NCBI GenBank assembly: GCA_030693515.1
Contig: JAUYAK010000129.1
Span: 1-64,000, forward strand
From: Opitutaceae bacterium
Lineage (GTDB): Bacteria > Verrucomicrobiota > Verrucomicrobiia > Opitutales > Opitutaceae
Direction: 5' to 3'
DNA: 64,000 bases
The position numbers were made by a program, and so were the translations under genes. Positions 43,946 to 53,752 of the stretch are shown piece by piece. The notes below the pieces were generated by a model. That model saw only the letters and a program-made list of their open reading frames with translations. It was not told the origin of the DNA and made no database searches. Position 1 is the first letter of the stretch, and the number at the start of each line of letters is the position of its first letter.

Positions 43946-45067
43946 ATGCTGCGCGCGTGGGCGTGGCTGGCCGCCGGTGCGGCCGCGGTGACCGCAGGCC
44001 GGAGCGCCGAGCCGGTGCCTGTGATGGTGCAGAGTTCGCCGGGCCGGTTTGAGATTTCGGCGGTTGATTCGACGGCCGCCCATGCGGTGGCCGCGCTGGC
44101 GGAAGAGGCGTGGCGCTGGTTGGCGGCGCCGCTCGATCTCCCGGCGGCGTTTACGACTCCAGTCTATGTGCGCGTCATCGCATCGGCGCCGGAGCCTTTT
44201 GCGGTGACGGCGGAGTTTGGTGGCGTCGTTTCCGTGCGGGTCGATGCGGAGGCCCAGCCGGCGCAACTGCGGCGGGCGCTCGTGCAGGGGCTGCTGTTGC
44301 GTCTGGCCGTCTCCCATCACGGCGTGAATCAACGGCTGGCCGTGCCGCGCTGGCTTGAGGAAGCCGGCGCGGGCTGGTGGTTGACGCGGGCCGAACCCGC
44401 CCAGCTCGATGCCATGAAGCAGGCCAGCGAACGCCAGCCGCCGCCGGCGCTCGAAACGCTCTTGCGATGGCCGCACGGCGGCGGGCGGCGGCCGGATTTC
44501 TCGGCCGCCGCCGTGTGGCTGTTGACGGTGTTGCAAACCGAGTCGGGCCGCAGTCGCGAATGGCCGGCGCTGCTCGGGCGCCTGCTGCGGGGCGATAATT
44601 CGGAAGCCGCGCTCGCCGCGTGCTATCCCGGGCGTTTCACCACGCTAGCGGAGCGCGAACTGTGGTGGCAGACGTGCTGGCACCATGCCGTGCGCGCGCG
44701 TCCGCTGCCGGCGATTTCGATAACCGATTCGCGCGTGCAACTCGGCGCGCTGGCCCGCTTCGTCTTTGCGGCCGGCACGGACGAGGCGGATGTCGTGCTG
44801 CCGCTCGCGGCTGTGCTGGCCCGTGCGGCAGAGCCGATCGTGGCGGCGGAGCTCGCCCGGAGGTCAGGCGAACTCTCGCGCGTGCTCGCGACGCTGCACC
44901 CCTTTTACCGTAATGCCGGACTCTCGCTTGCGGACGCGCTGAACGCGCGCACCGCCGCACTCGGAAAACGCGAGACGGCCGCGGTGGCGTTTGCGCGGGA
45001 CTGGAGTGATGCGCTCGTGCTGGAAGCCGCGAGTGCCGCCGCGCTCGACGCGGTGGAGCAGCACTAG
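43946..45067 (+). CDS. Exported protein of unknown function
   Basis: 373 residues starting MLRAWAWLAAGAAAVTAGRS, a signal peptide-like N-terminus. The rest is Ala/Leu-rich helical; a segment QRLAVPRWLEEAGAGWWLTR lies where a gluzincin metalloprotease would have HExxH but the His pair is missing, so peptidase activity is not supported. GTG at 43937 overlapping the previous stop is an alternative start. It sits between the anchored protein and murJ, possibly cell-envelope related. Confidence 0.7.
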   Translation: MLRAWAWLAAGAAAVTAGRSAEPVPVMVQSSPGRFEISAVDSTAAHAVAALAEEAWRWLAAPLDLPAAFTTPVYVRVIASAPEPFAVTAEFGGVVSVRVDAEAQPAQLRRALVQGLLLRLAVSHHGVNQRLAVPRWLEEAGAGWWLTRAEPAQLDAMKQASERQPPPALETLLRWPHGGGRRPDFSAAAVWLLTVLQTESGRSREWPALLGRLLRGDNSEAALAACYPGRFTTLAERELWWQTCWHHAVRARPLPAISITDSRVQLGALARFVFAAGTDEADVVLPLAAVLARAAEPIVAAELARRSGELSRVLATLHPFYRNAGLSLADALNARTAALGKRETAAVAFARDWSDALVLEAASAAALDAVEQH

Positions 45068-45118
45068 GTTGTCGTCTGGCTTGCCAATGCTGGCGCGGCC
45101 CCGCGAAGCTCGCCGCCC

Positions 45119-46708
45119 GTGTCCAAGAGTTTCAAAAACATCAGCGTCGTCGCGTCGGCGACCATGGTGTCGCGTTTTCTGGGGCTCGCGCGCGATATGC
45201 TCGTGACGGCCGTCTTCGGCGTCTCGGCGCTCGCGTCGTCGTTCTACACGGCGTTCACGCTGCCGAATTTGTTTCGCCGCTTGCTGGGCGAGGGCGCTCT
45301 GACGGCGGCGTTTGTGCCCACCCTCAACGAGGAATTGCGTGCACGGCAGCGGCCGGGGGCATTTGCGCTCGTGAACAATGTCGCGAGCTGGCTGCTCGTC
45401 GTCAGCGGCGGCGTGGTCCTGGTTTCAATGCTGGCGCTGCTGGCAGCCATGCGGCTGGGGCCCGAGGCCCAGGCGCTCGGTTTGCCCGCCGGCACCGTGC
45501 GCCGCTGGATCGAGGCAGCGGACCTCGCGGTGATTCTCTTTCCCTATCTCGCCTGTGTTTGCCTCGCGGCGGTTTTTAGCGCGGCGCTCCAGACCTTCGA
45601 TCGGTTCCTCGAGCCCGCGCTGTCGCCGATCTGGCTCAACGTCGCCATGCTCGCGTTGCTCGGGGGCGCGGCCTACGGCGGCTGGGCCGCGACAGCGGAG
45701 GGCCGCATGCTGTGGCTGTGCGCCGGAGCCCTGCTCGGCGGCGTGCTGCAGCTGGTCGTGCCGGCGCTCGCGCTGATGCGCGAGGGCTGGCGTCCGCGCT
45801 TTGACTTCACGGTCGGCGATCCGTTGCGCCAGATCCTGCGGCTGATGGGGCCGACGGTTTTCGGCTCGGCGATTTACCTGATCAACATGGCGGTGTCGCG
45901 CTTCGTGGGGCACTCGCTCAACGACTCCGCCGTCACGGTGCTCAACCTCGCATCGCGCCTGATGGAGCTGCCCATCGGCGTCTTCGCGGTGGCGATCTCG
46001 ACGGTGATTTTTCCACTCATCTCAAAGTTTGCCGCGGCGGGCGACTGGCCGAACCTCGCCGCCGCCTACCGCAAGGGCATGCGCCTCATCTTGGTGATCA
46101 ACGTCCCCGCGGCCGTGGGCCTGGGGGTGCTCGCGGCGCCGATTATCCGGCTGCTTTTTCAGCGTGGCGCCTTTGATGCGGCCGACACGGCGCTCATGGC
46201 GCCGGTGCTCATGGTGTATGCGCTGGGGCTGCCGTTCTTCTCCTTTGTGAATCTCGTGCTGCGCGCGTTCTACGCCCAGAAGGACACGGCGACGCCAGTC
46301 CGCGCGGCGGTGCTCAGCTTTGTGGTCAACCTGGCCTTGAGCGCCGCGCTCATGCGCCCGCTCGGCACGGTGGGCCTCGCCATCGCGGGCAACGTCGCGG
46401 TCGTGGCCCAGGCGTGGTATCTCCAGCGCGCGCTCACGCGCAAGCACCCGGAATTCCGCTTCGGCCATCTCGCGCGCGATCTGGGCAAGGTGATCGCGGC
46501 CAGTGCGGTGATGGGCGTGGCGGTAGCGCTGGGTTGGCGCGCCTGGGCGCAGGCACTGCCGGCGACCGGCGGCGCGGTGCTCGGGGGCATTGCGCTGCAT
46601 GTCGTGGCGGGCGTGGCGATTTACGGTGGGCTGCTCTGGGCCATGAAGATCGAGGGGCGCGATGATCTCGCGGCGGTGTGGGTGAAGCTCAGGACGCGGT
46701 TCGGCTGA
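45119..46708 (+). CDS. murJ: Lipid II flippase MurJ
   Basis: 529 residues with about 14 membrane segments. Family marks include KNISVVASATMVSRFLGLARDM, FTLPNLFRRLLGEGALTAAFVP and LINMAVSRFVGHSLNDSAVT. It moves the undecaprenyl-linked peptidoglycan precursor across the inner membrane. The start is a GTG at 45119. Six bases separate it from the transporter gene that follows. Confidence 0.94.
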   Translation: MSKSFKNISVVASATMVSRFLGLARDMLVTAVFGVSALASSFYTAFTLPNLFRRLLGEGALTAAFVPTLNEELRARQRPGAFALVNNVASWLLVVSGGVVLVSMLALLAAMRLGPEAQALGLPAGTVRRWIEAADLAVILFPYLACVCLAAVFSAALQTFDRFLEPALSPIWLNVAMLALLGGAAYGGWAATAEGRMLWLCAGALLGGVLQLVVPALALMREGWRPRFDFTVGDPLRQILRLMGPTVFGSAIYLINMAVSRFVGHSLNDSAVTVLNLASRLMELPIGVFAVAISTVIFPLISKFAAAGDWPNLAAAYRKGMRLILVINVPAAVGLGVLAAPIIRLLFQRGAFDAADTALMAPVLMVYALGLPFFSFVNLVLRAFYAQKDTATPVRAAVLSFVVNLALSAALMRPLGTVGLAIAGNVAVVAQAWYLQRALTRKHPEFRFGHLARDLGKVIAASAVMGVAVALGWRAWAQALPATGGAVLGGIALHVVAGVAIYGGLLWAMKIEGRDDLAAVWVKLRTRFG

Positions 46709-46714
46709 AGTCTC

Positions 46715-47710
46715 ATGTCCGCCCCGGCAAATAAAAATTTCCGGCCCGACTGGTTTCTGTCGGCAATGTTTGCGGCGGTCGCCCTCGCGGCGCTGGCGCC
46801 CGGAGTCGGGGCGACGGGCGGGCCGTTGCGGGCGGAGATCGTCACCAAGTTCGGCGTGATGGCGGCGTTCTACGTTTACGGTCTCACGTTGTCGTTTGCC
46901 GCGCTGCGCGGCGGGGCGATGCACTGGCGGCTGCACCTGGCGGTGCAAGTCGCGACGTTCTTGTTTTTTCCGCTGCTCGCCGCCGCCGCGCTCCGCCTCG
47001 CGGGGCCGCGGCTCCCTGCCGACCTCGCGCTCGGGCTCGTCTATCTGTGCGCGATGCCGTCCACCATATCGTCCGCGGTGGCGCTTACGGGGGTGGCGCG
47101 CGGGAATGTGCCGGGCGCGGTCTTCAATGCCACGCTGTCGAGCCTGCTGGGCGTCGTCCTCACGCCGCTGTGGCTGCACGCGCTCGGCGGCGTGGCGGGC
47201 ACGCCCGGCGGTCTCGAGCGCGCGATGCTGGACATCGCGCGGCTGCTCCTGCTCCCGATGATCGCGGGGCAATTGTGCCGGTCGTTCCTCGCGGAGTGGG
47301 CGGCGCGCCATCGCCCGAAATTGCAGCTCACCGATCGGCTGCTGATCCTGTTTCTCATCTACGCGACGTTTTGCGACTCGTTCGAGCGGGGGGTGTGGCG
47401 CGGCCAGGGGTGGGCGCTGCTGATCGGCGTGACGCTGGGTTCGGCGGTGCTGTTTGGCGTGTCCTCGGTCGTGATTGCGTGGGTGGGGCGCGCCTTGGGC
47501 TTCTCGCGTGCCGACCGCACCGCGCTGCTGTTCTGCGGGACGCAAAAGAGCCTCGCGCAGGGGGCGACGATGTCGCGCATTCTCCTCGCGGGCCATCCCG
47601 CCGCGGGCCTCGTGCTGCTGCCGCTGATGATTTACCATGCGCTGCAGCTCGTCGTGGGCGGGGTGCTGGCGCCACGCTGGGCCAAGGCGGCCGAACCGGA
47701 CTCCTCATGA
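46715..47710 (+). CDS. Bile acid:sodium symporter-like transporter (YfeH type)
   Basis: 331 residues with about ten membrane segments. The conserved pattern includes LCAMPSTISSAVALTGVARGN, where a discontinuous helix would bind sodium, and TALLFCGTQKSLAQGATMSRI. The family (SBF-like) has unknown or varied substrates in bacteria. It is 6 bp after murJ and overlaps the next gene by 4 bp, so it is part of a short operon. Confidence 0.87.
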   Translation: MSAPANKNFRPDWFLSAMFAAVALAALAPGVGATGGPLRAEIVTKFGVMAAFYVYGLTLSFAALRGGAMHWRLHLAVQVATFLFFPLLAAAALRLAGPRLPADLALGLVYLCAMPSTISSAVALTGVARGNVPGAVFNATLSSLLGVVLTPLWLHALGGVAGTPGGLERAMLDIARLLLLPMIAGQLCRSFLAEWAARHRPKLQLTDRLLILFLIYATFCDSFERGVWRGQGWALLIGVTLGSAVLFGVSSVVIAWVGRALGFSRADRTALLFCGTQKSLAQGATMSRILLAGHPAAGLVLLPLMIYHALQLVVGGVLAPRWAKAAEPDSS

Positions 47711-47991
47711 CAACCGATCCTGTCCAAGTGATCCACCGCGCGGCCGTTCACCGTTTCGAGGCGACCGTCGAGGGGCATCTTGCTGTGGCCGAGTATGAAA
47801 TTGCCGGCGATGGAGCCGTCACCTTCACCCACACGCATGTGCCGCCGGAGTTGCGCGGGCGCGGGATCGCGGAGCAACTCGTGCGCGCCGCCCTCGCGTG
47901 GGCGCGGGCCGAGGGCCGCCGCGTGGTGCCGGCGTGCTCTTATGTGGAGGCGTTCATCCGTCGCCACGCCGAGTTTCAGGTTCTGCTATGA
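47707..47991 (+). CDS. Small GNAT-like N-acetyltransferase (YidJ/PF14542 type)
   Basis: 94 residues. VTFTHTHVPPELRGRGIAEQLVRAALAWAR is the GNAT acetyl-CoA-binding loop (RGRGIA), and VVPACSYVEAFIRRHAEF is the conserved end. These small proteins bind acetyl-CoA; substrates are unknown. ATG overlaps the transporter stop (ATGA), so they are coupled. Confidence 0.88.
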   Translation: MTTDPVQVIHRAAVHRFEATVEGHLAVAEYEIAGDGAVTFTHTHVPPELRGRGIAEQLVRAALAWARAEGRRVVPACSYVEAFIRRHAEFQVLL

Positions 47992-48056
47992 GGGCTGGTG
48001 CCGGCGCCTAAGAAAAACGGAGGTCGCACGTGGTAAGGGCAACAACACCCCCCGCC

Positions 48057-48500
48057 ATGAATGCTTACGAAATCCCCGCCCCGGAAACGCGGAAGGCCCG
48101 CGTGGAAATTATCCCGCTCATCGACGTTGTTTTCTTCCTGCTCGCGACCTTCGTGCTCTTCACGCTCTCGCTGCAACGCATGCGTGTCGTCGAGGCGCCA
48201 TTCGCGCAGGGCAGCGACCGGCCGACCCCTCCACCCGGAGATGACTTCGTCGCAATCCAGGCCTCCGCGGAGGGCACTTACTTCTGGAAACGCGGCGCGG
48301 CCGCGACCGCCGAGCCCATTTTCGCGGCGGAGCTGCGGCCGCGGCTGGAGGAACTGCGCCGGAGCACGGCCACGCCGCGCGTGATGGTGCGCGCGGACCG
48401 CGGCGCCACGCTGGGCGCGGCGGTGCTCGTGCTTGATGAGGTGCGCCGCGCCGGCATCACGCAGGTCGCGGTCGAGACGATGACGACGCCGTCGGGCTGA
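48057..48500 (+). CDS. ExbD/TolR-family biopolymer transport protein
   Basis: 147 residues. One N-terminal membrane segment (about 17-40) with the conserved Asp23 in PLIDVVFFLLATF, then a periplasmic domain (PRVMVRADRGATLGAAVLVLD). ExbD works with ExbB and TonB to energise outer-membrane receptors, or, as TolR, with TolQ. No exbB/tolQ or tonB lies beside it. Three TonB-dependent receptors are encoded in the window, but the rest of the motor must be elsewhere. The ATG at 48057 precedes the membrane segment. Confidence 0.88.
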   Translation: MNAYEIPAPETRKARVEIIPLIDVVFFLLATFVLFTLSLQRMRVVEAPFAQGSDRPTPPPGDDFVAIQASAEGTYFWKRGAAATAEPIFAAELRPRLEELRRSTATPRVMVRADRGATLGAAVLVLDEVRRAGITQVAVETMTTPSG

Positions 48501-48512
48501 AGCGCGCCCCGG

Positions 48513-49457
48513 TCAGGCGAACAGGCTACGCATTTCGTTCAGGAAATGCGGCACGGCGACGGCGGAGTCTTCCTTAGCCTCGTATTCGAGGGCGACCCAA
48601 CCCTGGTAGCCGCCGTCGCGCAGGAGCCGCGTGAAGCGCTTCAAGTCCGCGGGCTTCTTCGTCCGGGGCTGATCGCCGTCGATCTCGACCTTGAACTGGA
48701 CGTTGACGGAGTAGGGGACGCACGCGGCGAAATCCTTGTAGGGATCGGGCGTGCGGAAATTGCCCGAATCGAGGTTGATGCCGATCCACGGGCTCTTGAC
48801 GGCTTTGACCATCGGGAGCAGCGCGGCGGCGCTGCCGATGGAATCGTGGTTCTCGAGGCCGAGGAAGATGCCTTTTTTTCCGGCGTAGTCGCAGCACTCC
48901 TCCAGTGAGGCGATCACCACTTTGTCGGCCTCGGCGCGGGCGAAGCCCTTGGGTTCAACGCCCGCAAACACGCGGATATGCGGGGCCCCGAGCAGCGCCG
49001 CGCGGTCGATCCATTTCTTGGTCGTGGCGATCTCCTCGATGATTTTGGGGCTGCCCTTCGGGTGCGAAAAATTATTGCCGATGGCGGTGCCGCTGACAGC
49101 CACGCCGCGGAGAAAAGCGTGGCGGCGCAGGCGGAGCAGGTAGTCGTCGCTTTCCTCGGCGAAGAAATAGCTCGTGAGTTCAGCGCCCTCGCAGCCGTGC
49201 GCGGCGCAGTAATCGATGAACTTGAACATGTCGGTCGCGCGGCCGGCAGGCACCTTGTCGTTGGGCTTGCCGCGCATGATGGGGAAGTTTTCGCGGAAGG
49301 AGTAGGCCGCGAGACTGAGCCGCAGGAGGGGCTTGCCTTGGCGATTGAAGGGGTTCGCGCCTGCCGGTGCGGCGGCCGTGCTGCGGAACGGCAGTGTGGC
49401 GGCGAGGCTGGCGGCGGCGGTGAATTTAAGGAAATCGCGACGAGGGAGGGTGGGCAT
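48513..49457 (-). CDS. Tat-exported sugar phosphate isomerase/epimerase-like TIM barrel
   Basis: 314 residues. The N-terminus MPTLPRRDFLKFTAAASLA is a twin-arginine signal (RRDFLK). The body is xylose-isomerase-like AP-endonuclease-2 fold (SLAAYSFRENFP, GNNFSHPKG, FLGLENHDSIG, NLDSGNFRTPDPY, GWVALEYE), a family often in verrucomicrobial sugar-degradation loci. The metal-site Glu in GLENHD and a later Glu are visible. The substrate is unknown. It diverges from the large tetrahaem gene. Confidence 0.9.
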   Translation of the reverse strand: MPTLPRRDFLKFTAAASLAATLPFRSTAAAPAGANPFNRQGKPLLRLSLAAYSFRENFPIMRGKPNDKVPAGRATDMFKFIDYCAAHGCEGAELTSYFFAEESDDYLLRLRRHAFLRGVAVSGTAIGNNFSHPKGSPKIIEEIATTKKWIDRAALLGAPHIRVFAGVEPKGFARAEADKVVIASLEECCDYAGKKGIFLGLENHDSIGSAAALLPMVKAVKSPWIGINLDSGNFRTPDPYKDFAACVPYSVNVQFKVEIDGDQPRTKKPADLKRFTRLLRDGGYQGWVALEYEAKEDSAVAVPHFLNEMRSLFA

Positions 49458-49588
49458 GTGAGTGGGGGCTGTGGGGGGAGACGCGAGCCAAACGAAACCG
49501 TGACGGGGCGCACGACACTTTTTCCGCCAAGTGTGACCTTCGTTTGGCTTGTCGCGGCTGCGCGGGGCGTGACGATGGCGGCTCCCCT

Positions 49589-52500
49589 ATGCGCCTCGAT
49601 TTACGCCGTGCTCTGGTTCTCGGTTTTGCCGCCCTCTGTATCGCCACCGACCTGAACGCAGGCGATGCGGCGAAGAAGCAGGGGGCTCGCGGCCAGTGGT
49701 GGCGTGAAATCGACACGGGGCCGTTTATCTCGGACACGATATTCACCGCGCCGGGGGGCGCGGTGGCTGCGCTCAAGGGGCTCGCGATCAAGGTCGGCCC
49801 GCGGCGCGAGGCGACGCTGGTCTTCGACACCGAGCTGCTGTGCTGGCGCGCAGGATTCGACGGCGGGGTGCTGCTCGCCGGCACGCCGTGGGATGGCGGC
49901 CACGGGGGCAACACGCACTATCCCGCGGGAGGAGACGGTTTCTTTTTCCATAACCCCACGGGCCGCGGGGCGGCGGCGGGTGGTGACTGGCGGGACGGAG
50001 CGGCGGGGCCGCTGCCTCATGGCGTGGCGCGTTATCGTGGGCTTTTCCGTCACGGCTCGGAGGTCGTGTTGCATTACACGGTCGGGGGCGTGGATGTCTA
50101 TGAACGCCCGACGCTCGAGACGATCAAGGGCGTGCGGGCGCTTGTGCGCACCGTAAATGTCGGCCCAACGCCTGCCGCCGACCTCGAACTGCTCCTCGCC
50201 ACGGCGAACGCGCCGAGGCTTAAGCCCGGCGCCAACGTCCAACTCGTCGGCGCTCCGACGGGCGTGACGCTTCGCACGGACGCCGAGGGCCGCACTGTCG
50301 TTGCGATCGCGCGGGGCACGGCGGCGGCGCACTTCGCGATCGTTTACGCCGAGCGGTCGCTCGAAGCGGCGTCGATGGTGGTGGCGGACCTCGCGCCGCT
50401 GCGGCGCGGCGGACCGGGCCTTTTTCCGCAGGCGTTTGCCGTCAAGGGTCAGCTCGATCCCCAGGCGGCGAAGCGGACCTATGCCGTCGATACGATCCCG
50501 CTCCCGTCGGACAACCCGTGGAAATCTCCGCCCCGCTTTGGCGGCTTCGATTTCTTCGCCGACGGCAAACGTCTCGCGGCTTCGACGTGGAACGGCGACG
50601 TGTGGATCGCCGAAGGCATCGATGGGGATCTGGCGAAGGTGACGTGGCGGCGCTTTGCGAGCGGTCTGTTCCAGACGCTCGGCCTGAAGATTGTGGACGG
50701 GATCATCTACACGCAGGGCCGCGACCAGATCACGCGGCTCCGAGATCTGGACGGCGACGGGGAGGCGGACCACTACGAGTGTTTCAACAACGACGTTCAA
50801 ATCACGCCGGGTTTCCATGAGTTCAGCTTCGACCTCGAGACCGACCGCGAAGGGAATTTCTATTTCAGCAAGGCCATGCCCGTGAACCAAGGCGGCCGCG
50901 GCTTTGCGCCCTGGACGCCGCACAACGGCGCGGTGCTCAAGGTCAGCGCGGACGGCTCGAAACTCGAGCGCGTCGCATGGGGTCTGCGCGCGCCGGGCGG
51001 GCTCGGCGTCAGCCCCGATGGCGTGATCACGACCGGCGAAAACGAGGGCTCGTGGGTGCCGGCGTGCAAGATCACGTGGACGCCGCCCGGCAAGCTTACG
51101 TTCAATGGCGTGGTGCCCGGCACGTGGGAGCGTGGCGAGTGGCGCGGCCCGTTGCCCGGCGCGCCGACGGACTATGATCGTCCGCTCTGCTGGCTGCCCT
51201 ACGCGGTGGACAATTCCAGCGGCAGCCAGACGTGGGTGCCCTCCGGCACCGCGTGGGATCCGCGGCATGCGGGGGAGATGTTGCATCTCTCCTATGGCAA
51301 GTCGGGGGTGTTTCGCGTGCTGCGGGATGAAGTCGATGGCGTCGTGCAGGGCGGCGTCTATCGGCTGCCGATCGAGGTGAGCGCGGCGGTGATGCGCGCC
51401 CGGTTTCACCCCGTGAACGGCCAGCTTTACGTGGCGGGTTTCCGCGGCTGGCAGACCAACGGGCGCGATGCCATCCACCGCGTCCGCTACACGGGCGTGA
51501 CGACCCCGGTGCCCACGGGCCTGCGCGCCCATGCCAACGGCCTTGTGGTGGAATTCTCCGCGCCGCTCGATCCCAAGGTGGCCGCCGATCCCGCGCGTTA
51601 CTCGATCAGCAAGTGGAACTACGTCTGGGGTCCCCAATACGGCTCGGGCCGTTTCTCCGTCGATCAACGTGACGCCGCGGCGGAGGCCAAGGCGCTGACC
51701 GTCGCCTCCAAAGGTTCGCACAACATCATCGACCCGGTGGCGGTCGCGGCGGCCCGCCTGCTCGACGACGGCCGTTCGGTCTTCCTCTACGTCCCGAAGA
51801 TGACGCCCGCGATGCAGCTGGAGTTGAAGCTCGATCTCGCGGACGCCCAAGGCGCGTCCCTGCGCGAGACGATCTACCACACAGTGCACGTGCTGCGGCC
51901 GGACTTCGCCGTGCCGGGGGTGCGCTGGGATGAGATCAAGGTGGCGGCGTCGGCGCCAGCCGGCGAACCGGGCCTCGCGCTGAGCTTCAACTCCGAGATC
52001 ACCGACACGGTGCGCGTGGACCAGCTCGCGCTCACGGTGCCGGAAGGCGCGGCGCCCTCGGTGTTCGTGACCCCGCGCGCGGGATCGTTTGGCGCGGCCT
52101 GGCAGGGTTCGCTGATCGTGCCGGAGCGTGACGACTACACGTTTTCTTTCGAGGGCAACGGCCACGTCACACTGCAAGTCGGCGGGCAGACGATCCTCAG
52201 CGGCGATCTGCCGCTCACCGCGCAGGCCCCCGTGACCCTCGCCAAGGGCGCGCACGCGATCTACGCGAGCTACCGGAGCCCGCGGACCGGCGAGGCGCGC
52301 GTGCGGCTGATGTGGACGAGTCCGCAGTTTCGCCCGGAGCCGGTGCCGGCGGCGGCGTTCCGTTTTCTCCCGCCGTCCGAGATGCAGGCGTGGAGCAAGG
52401 CGCGCGCGGGCCGCGAGATTTTCACGGCGGCAATGTGCGTGCGCTGCCACCAGAGCGGGCGGGGCGGCCTGCCCGCCGATGCGACGCCGGAGTTGCGGGT

Positions 52501-53752
52501 GAGTGCGCCGGATTTTTTGGGCATCGGAGCACGACTCGAGTCCGGCTGGATCGCCGAATGGGTGGCGGCTCCGCAGGGCTTTTGCCCGACGGTCGCGCCG
52601 CGGCAGGCGGGCGACGTGGCGGCGCACCTCGCGGCTCAGCTACCGGTGCAGGCGGCGACCGTGGCTGTGCCGATGGATACGGCTAGCATCACCGCCGGAG
52701 CCGCCCTCGTGGAAAAACTGCACCTTGGTTTCTGGATCGAGCCGCTCACGCGGGCGCGCAAGCACACCGACGCGGGGCTCGTGGAATTTCTGCGCGAACC
52801 GGCGCGGCATCATGCCGACACCGTGTTTCCCGACGTGCGTCTGAGCGATCACGAGGCGCGCCAGGTCGCGGCCTATGTGCGTTCGCGCCAGCCCGCGGCG
52901 GCGCGACCGCCGGCCGGCGACGCGAGCGTGGGGGCGGCAATTGTCACCCGCGTCTGCGCCGCGTGCCACGATCCCGGCTCCGGCGTAGCGGGCGTGTCCG
53001 CGAGCCTGGAGCAGATTGCCTACAGCGACTGGACGGTGCGCGGCTGCGTGGCGGAGCAGCGCGGGAGCGCGCCAGATTATCGTTTCACGCCGGAGCAGGT
53101 GGCGATGCTCATCGCCCTGCGCAACGCGGATCGCGATGTGGGCATGCAGTCGCTGCGGCGGTTTGCCCCGGCGGAGTATGCGGCGGCGCAGCTCAAGGCG
53201 CTCAACTGCGCGCAGTGCCACGCGGGCGGCGGCGAGCACAAGCTGCCCGACATCGCGCTGGCCGGGGAAAAATTTCAGCGCGAGTGGCTCGCCCAGCTGA
53301 TCGCGGGGGGGCAGGCGGAAAAAATCCGTCCCTGGCAGGAGGCGCGCATGCCGGCGTTTGCGAGCCGCGCGGCCAACCTCGCACTGGGCCTCGCCGCCCA
53401 GCACGGGGTCCCGACCAAGCCCGAAGCCGTGCCCACCGCATCCAACCTGATGGCGGTGGGGGCACAGCTCGCCGGCGAAGGCGGCTACTCCTGCATCGCG
53501 TGCCACGACGCCGGCGGACGCAAGGCCCTCCAAGTCTTCGAAGGGCAGGGGCCCAACCTCCGGCTCGCGGGCGAACGGCTGCGCTACGATTATTATCAGC
53601 GCTGGATGCACTGGCCGCAGCGCATCGCACCCGCGACCATCATGCCTCGTTACACGAAAGACCGCGATCGCGCCCTCCTTGATGTTCATTTGGGCGGCGA
53701 CGCTGAGCGGCAGTTCGAGGCGATATGGCAGTGGACGCGAAGCCTGCGATAG
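49589..53752 (+). CDS. Large secreted PVC-type tetrahaem protein with PA14 domain
   Basis: 1387 residues: signal peptide (ATG at 49589), then a beta-propeller-like half (about 290-660) with FGGFDFFADGKRLAASTW and GLFQTLGLKIVDGIIYTQGRD. A PA14-like carbohydrate-binding domain covers about 817-915 (GSFGAAWQGSLIVPERDDYT). Four c-type haem motifs lie near 950 (CVRCH), 1123 (CAACH), 1206 (CAQCH) and 1301 (CIACH). These are typical of verrucomicrobial and planctomycete proteins tied to polysaccharide oxidation or surface electron transfer; no activity is proven. Length and four haems are large even for the family. Confidence 0.85.
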   Translation: MRLDLRRALVLGFAALCIATDLNAGDAAKKQGARGQWWREIDTGPFISDTIFTAPGGAVAALKGLAIKVGPRREATLVFDTELLCWRAGFDGGVLLAGTPWDGGHGGNTHYPAGGDGFFFHNPTGRGAAAGGDWRDGAAGPLPHGVARYRGLFRHGSEVVLHYTVGGVDVYERPTLETIKGVRALVRTVNVGPTPAADLELLLATANAPRLKPGANVQLVGAPTGVTLRTDAEGRTVVAIARGTAAAHFAIVYAERSLEAASMVVADLAPLRRGGPGLFPQAFAVKGQLDPQAAKRTYAVDTIPLPSDNPWKSPPRFGGFDFFADGKRLAASTWNGDVWIAEGIDGDLAKVTWRRFASGLFQTLGLKIVDGIIYTQGRDQITRLRDLDGDGEADHYECFNNDVQITPGFHEFSFDLETDREGNFYFSKAMPVNQGGRGFAPWTPHNGAVLKVSADGSKLERVAWGLRAPGGLGVSPDGVITTGENEGSWVPACKITWTPPGKLTFNGVVPGTWERGEWRGPLPGAPTDYDRPLCWLPYAVDNSSGSQTWVPSGTAWDPRHAGEMLHLSYGKSGVFRVLRDEVDGVVQGGVYRLPIEVSAAVMRARFHPVNGQLYVAGFRGWQTNGRDAIHRVRYTGVTTPVPTGLRAHANGLVVEFSAPLDPKVAADPARYSISKWNYVWGPQYGSGRFSVDQRDAAAEAKALTVASKGSHNIIDPVAVAAARLLDDGRSVFLYVPKMTPAMQLELKLDLADAQGASLRETIYHTVHVLRPDFAVPGVRWDEIKVAASAPAGEPGLALSFNSEITDTVRVDQLALTVPEGAAPSVFVTPRAGSFGAAWQGSLIVPERDDYTFSFEGNGHVTLQVGGQTILSGDLPLTAQAPVTLAKGAHAIYASYRSPRTGEARVRLMWTSPQFRPEPVPAAAFRFLPPSEMQAWSKARAGREIFTAAMCVRCHQSGRGGLPADATPELRVSAPDFLGIGARLESGWIAEWVAAPQGFCPTVAPRQAGDVAAHLAAQLPVQAATVAVPMDTASITAGAALVEKLHLGFWIEPLTRARKHTDAGLVEFLREPARHHADTVFPDVRLSDHEARQVAAYVRSRQPAAARPPAGDASVGAAIVTRVCAACHDPGSGVAGVSASLEQIAYSDWTVRGCVAEQRGSAPDYRFTPEQVAMLIALRNADRDVGMQSLRRFAPAEYAAAQLKALNCAQCHAGGGEHKLPDIALAGEKFQREWLAQLIAGGQAEKIRPWQEARMPAFASRAANLALGLAAQHGVPTKPEAVPTASNLMAVGAQLAGEGGYSCIACHDAGGRKALQVFEGQGPNLRLAGERLRYDYYQRWMHWPQRIAPATIMPRYTKDRDRALLDVHLGGDAERQFEAIWQWTRSLR

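Noticed and set aside
43946-45067. Zinc metalloprotease, from a segment placed like an active-site helix
   Set aside because: The HExxH motif is absent.
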